From NCBI RefSeq assembly GCF_007829335.1, contig NZ_VIWO01000002.1:1-64000 (forward strand): a stretch of 64,000 nucleotides of DNA. Direction: 5' to 3'. Positions 10,101-17,400 of the stretch are shown in pieces. Within the stretch, counting starts at the first letter, position 1. Each line of letters starts with the position of its first letter. The stretch comes from Chitinophaga polysaccharea (GTDB lineage Bacteria; Bacteroidota; Bacteroidia; Chitinophagales; Chitinophagaceae). Made by a program: the position numbers and the translations under genes. Below the pieces are notes generated by a model, which was given only the letters and a program-made list of their open reading frames with translations, was not told the DNA's origin and made no database searches.

Positions 10101-11417
10101 CAGAAGATATATCTCGGCAATTATGAAGTGACGCGCGAATACAGTGTGGGGGGCAGTGGGAATCCCGTCCTTACGTCGGAGCGGCAAACACTCCGCGTGA
10201 TGGATACCGGTAACTGTGCGCTGATTGTTCACTATTGGGTAAGCGCCAACAGCCAGCGTAATGGACATGCAGCAGGTGATCGCAGTTTCCGTTTTCAGCT
10301 GAGTAACAATGTTAGCTCCGTGGCCATGGAAAGAGATGCAGCGGCGGCCCTGATCAGCTATGAGGAATACTTCCCCTTTGGCGGCACCGGCATCATAGCC
10401 GGGGAAAGTGAAACAGAAGTAGATATCAAGGACTATCGCTACAACGGAAAGGAATGTGACGATAGTACCGGGTTGTATTACTACGGTGCACGCTACTACA
10501 TATCGTGGCTGGGAAGATGGAATAAGCCGGACCCAGAAGGTACGGTAGATGGATTGAACCTTTATACCTATGTGGGTAATAATCCACTGATTAATTACGA
10601 CCCTACAGGAACTTCTTTTGCAGCCCCTGTGGCGGCATCTTCCAATCCTGCCGGGAGAACACGGCTTTTCCTCGGCGAATCTGATTTCACTTATGCCCTG
10701 GCCTTTGCCACTAAACATCCGGATATAGCGCATACGATGGTCGCCACCACCTATGAATCGGAAGATAAGCTGGAAGAGATGGATTTCTTTGACACGATGT
10801 ATAAAAATAAGTTGGCGTTGCAGGCAATGGGTGTACAGGTACTACATGGCGTGGATGCTACTGATTTTGGTACCTGGACGGATACCGAGGCAGCGGGCAT
10901 TGAACAGATATATTTTAGTCATCCACATACACAAAGCCGTAAATATCATACTTCTAATGTATTGAAAGGCCTATTTCGTGAAGCCAGAGAATATTTGACT
11001 GCTGATATCAAAATTCATATCCCGCGGGTGTGGAAGAAAAGCAAGCTGGCCGGGATTGAATCGATGTATGGTTTTTCCAAGGTACTGGATGAGGGGGCGG
11101 AAAAAGACACCTGGGTGCTGGACAGTAAGCATAAGTTTAGTGACACACGTTACCCAGGATATAAGCACACCATGACACAGGGTGGTGGGTCCGCTGACGT
11201 AACCAAAAACGGCTCGGTGGAATTTGTATTCCGACAAAAAAGGTCGAGTGATACGGCGGCGGCTGCGGAGTATAAGAAAGCAAGGACAGCCGTAGACACC
11301 GATAGCGAATCGGAAGATGAATCAGATACACCACCACCCGTAAACCCCGCATGGGAAAGACTAAAAACGGATTTGCTGAGAAGTTTTGCAACTCCGGTAT
11401 TCGGCTCATTATCATAA
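4152..11417 (+). CDS. Tc toxin TcB-TcC fusion with BMT5-like methyltransferase cargo
   Basis: A 2421-residue protein combining the TcB and TcC parts of the ABC toxin cocoon. Order: SpvB-type N-terminus (about 15-370, with GTGTYSIPLPV and LSYSSGNGNSAFGLG), VCBS/FG-GAP-like propeller repeats (about 395-640, VDLYGDGLPGF and VDIDGDGQLEM), TcdB middle domains (about 700-900), YD/RHS repeats (about 1500-2090) and the RHS core 2094-2153 with YNGKECDDSTGLYYYGARYY and a NYDPTG end, where the autoproteolytic aspartates of TcC proteins lie. Residues 2154-2421 replace the usual hypervariable toxin. There LFLGESDFTYALAFA, MVATTYESED, VLHGVDATDF, HPHT, LKGLFREAREYL and YPGYKHTMTQGGG match in order the BMT5/DUF2431 family, known for a yeast 25S rRNA uridine-N3 methyltransferase. 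An acidic, low-complexity tail follows. No signal peptide. TcA starts 12 bases downstream. Toxic activity of the cargo is inference. Confidence 0.93.
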   Translation: MEPNEDKSGKSKISIQELSLPKGGGAMKGLEDSFQPNIFTGTGTYSIPLPVTAARGFEPNLALSYSSGNGNSAFGLGCSLSLSKISVSTTTGTPQYHSDMIYELEEAGQLLIKEMNGNPRKETLNSISYTVTIYIPRILSDYSLIEQWKDDTTGLSFWKVLSADNVLRFYGQTEESRISNPDQPQQIFQWLIDESQDNKGNKNRFSYKKENTDNVPATIYEQNRTVTANRYIHSIQYGNYLDASQKEQFAFELIFDYGEYDLADPAKAYTPTKSWACRPDPYSVYNSGFEIRTFRLCGNVLLFHHFPSLQATPLLVKSLSLEYLHQQAYGNVALQCMSMLNKVTLRGYRLNDDGTFSTLAQPTTELRYSAFNPPIAPEFKVLEMGEGFTIPGDLSSAAYLPVDLYGDGLPGFLYSNNETSLYLAPLGEGKYAGPAYSQQFPVNRNIQDGNATLVDIDGDGQLEMLISNPAKAGFYDCNNDGTWDNFSTFRQYPNTASLPFMEPVGINNNGKTDLLQAEPNYINIFFSKGKEGYKPLRSVPNTNSIPAPTSASQELVTFTGIFGDGLSHRVRIRSGIVECWPNLGYGVYGKKVLMGNAPLFDNNFNSNQLYLADIAGTGTTDLIYLFANHIAIYLNQNGNSFADPIKIQLPALYDAMDQVSFVDVLGNGTTCLVLTKIAPIPIHYYYNFAGEIALYGSTTAKTMKPFLMNEVDNNMGCITQLHYCSSTKFALEDKLAGKPWVTKLRFPVQVVESRVTIDLITNTRYSSTYKYHDGYYDPTERRFCGFGYVESWDTEKFDDFTSNQVFSQQFNPELFVAPVYTRQWFLTGVSEGYQANMAYYKRQFFQGDKSAYDFPDSVMELGTYNDDAEILREAYLALSGQLLRREVYGTDDSPEAVNPYTVEASNVTVTLVQPANGQRYAAFTVHPREGIAYNYERNPDDPRIQQNFTLSVDELSGQVKASAIIYLPRRNNMSGTLPDQLTLKATGAQYEYIDTAENATYRWRGLLCEQQQFEIFGLAPDVNSQYFSFNAAKSQVDTAFTNVVPYGGALDPLKKEARQLTWNQVYFWNEDQSAVLPFGQISSNGLTHHLQSAAFTQAFIDTAFTNHLTQTILADDGGYYYDTANGYWWNRGLIQYYYDHTQSGYFHMPYKTENSFAAPTSSLFEKVTLEYDTPFVLMPIVQKEYLDDTTINQQTCEIDYQVMQYKQVIDINNNVSQAIFDPLGLVAVTSTFGKEAGVDTGGMRLYAYDSKPAEYQNRLAGSSGGAITFDDVLAHKDYYLQGATNYFYYSLHTWKPSNQDPQPISAIHLVRDQYYYVNAASTPFSCQTAIQYEDGMGRDIANKLLVDKDATTDQWMVSGRTVYNNKGEPCEQYFPFFSDSPYYEGLDDIVLIPPTSTYYDPLMRVIRVDTPKGFFTKTMRTAWEEKYYDEDDTVLESSFYKNNYPDKVSPAEKLALEKAAVFFDTPTITVSSNTGNACMEIHTLAGGRQLPTHTINDIQGRVVESVDPRLYESNQQQGTHYYNFRYLYAMEAEKPLSTDSADAGVIQELLNIFDKRLLDWNSRNYCQFTTYDKLQRPLQLLVKKLDSTGPITSFEDFSLAEIYTYGETRADSYNYNLRGQVYQLNDLSGIVIDSSYSMAGQIMQYSRQMVQDYKLPVNWKDQVPLQAEVYLQKDTYNALQLLITSTSPDDTVTTQTYNKASLLKGIDLTFKDNSTQAVISSITYNANSQRTAVAYGNGIVTSYTYEDTTQRLLEQQTVKQGNAKTSAKAKTRTRVNVIDTNLLMDIGYTYDPVGNITQTNDTSVEIVFNNNQQVDPIANFTYDAVYRLIEASGRQHIGINGNTYKNNKVDNSFKQSIFSQLPSSNDLVKLENYREIYTYDDANNLIKKQHIASTSYTVDTPVLANCNRLSGIEYDEAGNMRQLQINSMVPLSYNCCNNLVKAAIITRPDQPDDADYYLYDASEMRTLKVNETLDHGGTVTNISQKIYLGNYEVTREYSVGGSGNPVLTSERQTLRVMDTGNCALIVHYWVSANSQRNGHAAGDRSFRFQLSNNVSSVAMERDAAAALISYEEYFPFGGTGIIAGESETEVDIKDYRYNGKECDDSTGLYYYGARYYISWLGRWNKPDPEGTVDGLNLYTYVGNNPLINYDPTGTSFAAPVAASSNPAGRTRLFLGESDFTYALAFATKHPDIAHTMVATTYESEDKLEEMDFFDTMYKNKLALQAMGVQVLHGVDATDFGTWTDTEAAGIEQIYFSHPHTQSRKYHTSNVLKGLFREAREYLTADIKIHIPRVWKKSKLAGIESMYGFSKVLDEGAEKDTWVLDSKHKFSDTRYPGYKHTMTQGGGSADVTKNGSVEFVFRQKRSSDTAAAAEYKKARTAVDTDSESEDESDTPPPVNPAWERLKTDLLRSFATPVFGSLS

Positions 11418-11429
11418 ACTTTATTTGCT

Positions 11430-14400
11430 ATGGCAAAGAAAACAAATACCACCAAATCCCCAAGCCTGTCTGCATTCTATAAACAACACCCTGATGTTGA
11501 TATCAGCCAATATAATCTGGGAAGGAAAGAGGGCATCCATCAATTGAAAACCCATTTAAAGAAAAAGGGGGTGCCTGCCGGGGAAATGTCTGAAACAGTG
11601 GAATTGCTGAAAACGCAGCATAGACTGGGGCATCTTACCGGGGATGTTAAAACACAGGAGAAATTGATGTCCATGGGGCTCAATTCTGCTAACCATATTG
11701 CTCGTATACCGCGCAACGACTTTATAGCTGATCATGCAAAAAAGCTGAAACTGAGTCGTACGGATGCCGTGCAGATGCATAAAACGGCAACGGGCATACG
11801 AAATAAATCTATGCATCTCTGGGCGAGTCTCAGAGGCAGCGTAGTATCACCCTTCTACCGCAAATCGCCGTTGAATAACGTCAGTGCCGCTATTGCCGAA
11901 GAGTTCCAGGACCTGCCCAGTTATCAGGAGATGTTCGGAACACTCGATTTCTGCGGATGCCCGGAATGCCGCTCCATCTTCGGACCAGCAGCCTATCTCA
12001 CTGACCTGTTACGCATCATCCAGGAATACGTGTATGAGCCCAATAAAGATACCATACCACCATCGCTGTATTTCGCTACCCGAAGACCTGATATCGGTGA
12101 AATAGAGCTTACCTGCGGCAACACCAACACCCTGATACCCTTTATTCAGATCGTGATAGAACGATTGGTGGCCTATATACAGGCGAAGCTAAAACTCGCT
12201 TCCCCAGATGCCGTATTCGAACAGGTGGCCACTACCATCAAATACCCCATGCAGCTGCCTTTCAACTCACCCATGAGTACCACGCAGATATTGTTTCAAA
12301 AGGCGGATGTTACTTTCGGAGCAGTACTGAGCGCATGGATGGCGCCTGCAAATATCAGTTCACCCCGCAATCTGGGTATCTCTCCTGAAGCCCAGAGCAT
12401 TCTTATTACGCCGGTGACCACCAGCGCCGGCATTGCCCCTTTTTATAATGTAACAGATATTACGGTACTCAATATTGCAGATACGTTCATCGCTAAAACA
12501 TGGATCAACTTTGCAGAATTGCTGCTCATACTCAACCAGGATCTGTCTGATGCGGAGCAGCAGGCTGGGCTTCAGGTAAACTTCTTCATTAATCAGGGAT
12601 TGGCGGGTAAATGGGTATCCATCAAACAAGAAAAAGATAAACCTGCGGAATTGCTCAACCTGAATGTTGATCCGCTGGATCGCATCAACAGGCTGCGTCG
12701 TCTTTCGCTGATTACGGGCAAAACGATGATGGACCTCGACTGGATGCTGCGTTGTATTAAGAAGGGCAGCACACCCATTATTGACGATGCCGCCATCACC
12801 GGAGTGGATCAGCTATTGCAGCTGGCTACTACGCTGGAGTTAGACATGCTAAAGATCACCTCATTGCTGGGACCTATCAAAACATATGGGATCAGTGAAA
12901 ATGCACTAGGCAGCCAGTTCGATCAACTCTTTAATAAACCGGGTGCTGTTGCAGAAAAAGATATTTATCATCCGTCCGGAAACCCACTTAATCCTGGGTA
13001 CAAAAGCACGCCACTGCCATGGACCCCAGGCTCCAGCACCGGCGCCGATTTGGCGGCAATCAACCGCGTATTGCCTGGCCTGGGTATTGCGCTTACTGAT
13101 GCTAACCTTTTAGGAGTGGCGCTCTATGCGAATAATCAGCAGCAGTTAACGGTAGACACGCTGTCGCAGTTATACCGCCATGTTACCCTCAGCAAAGCGT
13201 TGCAATTGACGATGCCCCGCTACCTGATCTTCGTCTCCCTGATGAAACTGGTGGATATAAAAGCACCTACCCTCGATGAGATCAGCAAAATGATCGCGGT
13301 ATCAACATGGATGCAACTCAGCGGCATCACTGTATACCAGTTGGATTATATCATGAATGCAGTTAGCAGTGTGTATGTAAACCCGATGTACCTACCTGAC
13401 CTGGTAGACGAATGGTTGCGCAGCCTTTGGGTAAGCGTACCCGCTGATTCGCCCACACTGGGCGCCGACATCACCGCGCAGGTGGCCATTCTTTTTGGCA
13501 GCGATAACACCATGCTTATGCCGGTGATGCAGATGTCCGTAGCCGCTGTGCCACTGCCTACAGGTGTTACAACCTGGGAGGAAGGATTTATGACTGCCGA
13601 CGCAGATGGCAAAACCCCCAAATACAGCGATTATGTACATAAGGTACTGGCCTACGTTTCACGTTGGTTGGTGCTTTCCGGTGCATTGAGTACCACTGCC
13701 GCCACCATGGCTAATGTGGCTTTATGTCCCGCCGCCTATGAGCTGACGTCCAAATTTGATATCATCTCCCTAAATACTATCCAGGAGATAGATCTGGTGC
13801 AGCAGATGATGACAGTATACGGTGATCAGCAAAATAAGCTGCTGGCCTATATTCAGCAATCTACTGATGGCGTGGCCATTGATACACGCCTGCAGACGCT
13901 GCAAGATGCTACCGGTTGGAATCCGAAAGAAGTAAAATCTTTACTGGACGGGCCATTGAAAGATATATCTGTGCTGACAATACAGCTGAAAGACCTGCAA
14001 TCCTGTTTTGAGCTGATGACCGCATTGGGAGTGGATACTATGTTTATGTCGACATTCGTGAGCACGATGTCGCTTCCTACTGTTGGCAACTGGACCAAAT
14101 ATCTCCAGGTGGCCGCAGATACACTGGCCAAAACTGCCGGCAGGTATGGCAGCGGCTGGGATGCCGTTAGCAACAGCATCAATGGCGATATGATGCTCGC
14201 CGTACGGGATGCCCTGCTGGTACTGGTAATGGCGCTGTTGAATGAGGATTATCCGGGTATTACTGCACCCAGAAATGTATATGAATTTTTACTGATTGAT
14301 GTAGAGATGGGGGCCGAAACCCAGATCTCCTATATCAAAGAAGCACTGAATGCTGCACAAACTTACCTGCAACGCTGCCACCTCAGATTAGAGCCAGGTG

Positions 14401-17400
14401 TGACAGATATGTCGAGAATACAGCCGGTTTGGTGGGAGTGGATGATGAATTACCGGGTATGGGAAGCGAACCGGCAGATCTTTGTATATCCCGAAAACTA
14501 CCTGATCCCCAGTTTGCGCACCAATACCACACCGCAGTTTACAACACTGGTGCAGGCGCTGCAACAATCGGATATTACCAAGGCGTATGTGACGAATGCC
14601 TTTACGAACTACATGAATGGCTTTGAAGAAGTGGCAGAACTGAAGCCTGTAGATGCTTACAGCACGGTAGTGGAAGGGGTGGATACCACCTTCCTGCTAG
14701 CCAGAACAAAAACAGACCCTTATACTTTTTATTATTGCTCACAGGAAGAAGGCCTGCCATGGTCCCCCTGGGAGAAAATTGATCTCAGTATAAATTCTCC
14801 CAACTGCTCCTTAGTATATGCGTTTAACCGGCCATTTATCTTCTGGAATGAAATAAAAAGAAGTAATGCTTCTGCTGTTTCCGGTACGGATGGCAGTGTA
14901 CAAACGGATAACAGCATCACCTATACGGCGTCTGTATACTATTCTTTCCTGAATGTAGAAGGAGTATGGGTGCAAGCGCAAACCCTGGTAGATCAGGAAG
15001 TAGTACTTTTTGAAGCCCAGGATAACAGGAAAGTGAACCTGATGGACGAAAGTATCTTCGAAGGATTGTTCAACATGGACGCTCCTTATTGGAATAAAGT
15101 ATATGCATTCAACGTGACGGCCGATAATTATGTCATCACACCCGGCAATAAATCCGAAGCAGAAAGACTGGTGGTGATGTATGGCCCTTGTATGCAGAAT
15201 ACTGGCAAGATGGTGGATGCACAGGCAACACCTCCTTCCAACGATCCTAATTCTGGCACCTTCTGGGAAAATCTCCACCGGCTCGCCGAAAACCATAATA
15301 GCATGGTCAAAGGGGAACTCTCCGGGAATGTTAACCTGCAGCCCGTATATGTGCTCAATGCGGGACTGGAAGATGGGGTGCTGATGAAGAGAACAGAATG
15401 GCTGATGGCCGACCCTTATGTGACGCAGTCGCTCATGTACCTCATCCACGGTGAAATGCAAAGCTCCGGTGATGTTATGCAGGTCTCACATACAGGGCAA
15501 CCTATTACAGATAACCGGAATATTGTAGGCACCGTGAGTTTGAATACAACCAGCGCTGCTACCAGTCTTGATGGTGATGCTTTTATAAGTGTGGGTATAT
15601 CTCCTGCGCAGAGCTCCTCCGTTTTCGCTGCATTGAAAACAGCGGGGGTAATAAAGGGAGATAATACAATAGATCCTGCGAAGATGCTGACCCTGGACCT
15701 TTTCACCGCGCTGAAACCGATGACGGTTTACAATGATTTTGGCCCGGCGCAATTCCCTGCGGTATTACAGGTGCTGTTCAGCAATATGGCGGCAACCCCG
15801 CTTTTTAGCGCGCTGGCTGATGCCCAGGCCAGGATATGCCCGGTGGAAGGACTGCCCGGTTCATTCCTCTTTTACGCCAGCGATGAAATATTCCTGCTCA
15901 GTCCCCAGCGTACGGTTCCTAATCAGCCCATGTTCAGCAACTTTGCCCGCGGGCTGACGGTGGGGCCTCCATTGATCTATGCTCCCTTCTGTATCATGAA
16001 TTATCAGGGCACTACACCCGGAGCTATCAATGCAGATGCCTCTTCTAAAGTATTTGATGCGCTGGCAAAATTTAGCCTGATTGTCAATAACAGACCTGTC
16101 GCCAATATAACGCAGGCGATGGTGGATTTTGCCCTGGCCAACCTGGTATCTTTAGGCACCATCACAGAAGCACAGGTGCCTTATATCTTTAATGCATTGA
16201 TCAATGCGCCGTTTCTCTTCGTAGAAGATTTCGTGGGCCCGAAAATGAATAAAGACGCGGCCACAAAGGTATACCAGGACTTGCAGAAATTCAGTATCAT
16301 TGATCCGAATGGAAGAGTAGTAAATGCAAATGTTACGGGCCCTGCGGTGAGAATAGCCATGGGTAACCTGTTGCTGCTCGGAACGATCACGCAAAGCCAG
16401 ATTACCAATATCTACCAGGTACTGGCCCATGCACCGATGGCCTTATCGTTGACCTACATCAATGATGGTGACGCAAAAACAAAGACATCTCCCGCTGACT
16501 ATATTTTTAATGTAACGAGAATGTCCACAGGGGCCATCAATAAAGTGAACCGTGCTTTATTTGTAAATGGAGTAGATGCCTTGCTGACATTGAAGATGCA
16601 AGATATCCCGGTAATACCTGTACAGCCATTCGACCGATTTGCGCCTTCCCGCACCAATCTCAACTGGCCATCTGCGCTGGATGCTACCCAGGTGGATTTT
16701 GATGGATTGTATGGTCAATATTACTGGGAAATATTTTTCTTTATACCGATGTTGATTGCCGAAGGTCTCGCTACCAATCACCGTTTTCCCGAAGCGCAGG
16801 CCTGGATGCAGTATGTATTCAATCCTACGGTGGGAGAGGTGTTCGTGACACCCGATCTGATCTACAGGGAATCGGATATGCAAATATCTGAGCAACAGGG
16901 TACCATTATCGTTGCTACATTAAAATCCCATAACATCGGTACACCACCGGCTCCCATACTCAATGCGGCCGGAGAAGTAAATCCAGGCTTTAAAGCCAGC
17001 GATGACCTGGCATTCCTGAAAGTAGCAGATCCGTCGCTGACCGATGAACAGATCATTATGGTGCGCAACATCTTGCTGAATAACCAGCTGAATGCGCCTG
17101 CCAGCCACTTCTGGCAGTTCCGCCCTTTCCGGAATCATACCCTGGAATCCCTTTCTGATATGCTGTCGGATAGCAATCCTGCCATCAGAATTTATAACGA
17201 TCATCCATTCGATCCATTTGCTATCGCGCGTTTGCGCATAGGGGCATTTGAGAAATCTGTCTTCATACAATATGTAGATAATCTTATTGCATGGGCAGAT
17301 ATGCTCTTCGCCCAGGATACCTGGGAAACCATTACAGCGGCGTATCTGCTCTACGTATATGCGTACGATTTATTAGGCCCTAAACCGGAGATGGTAGGCG

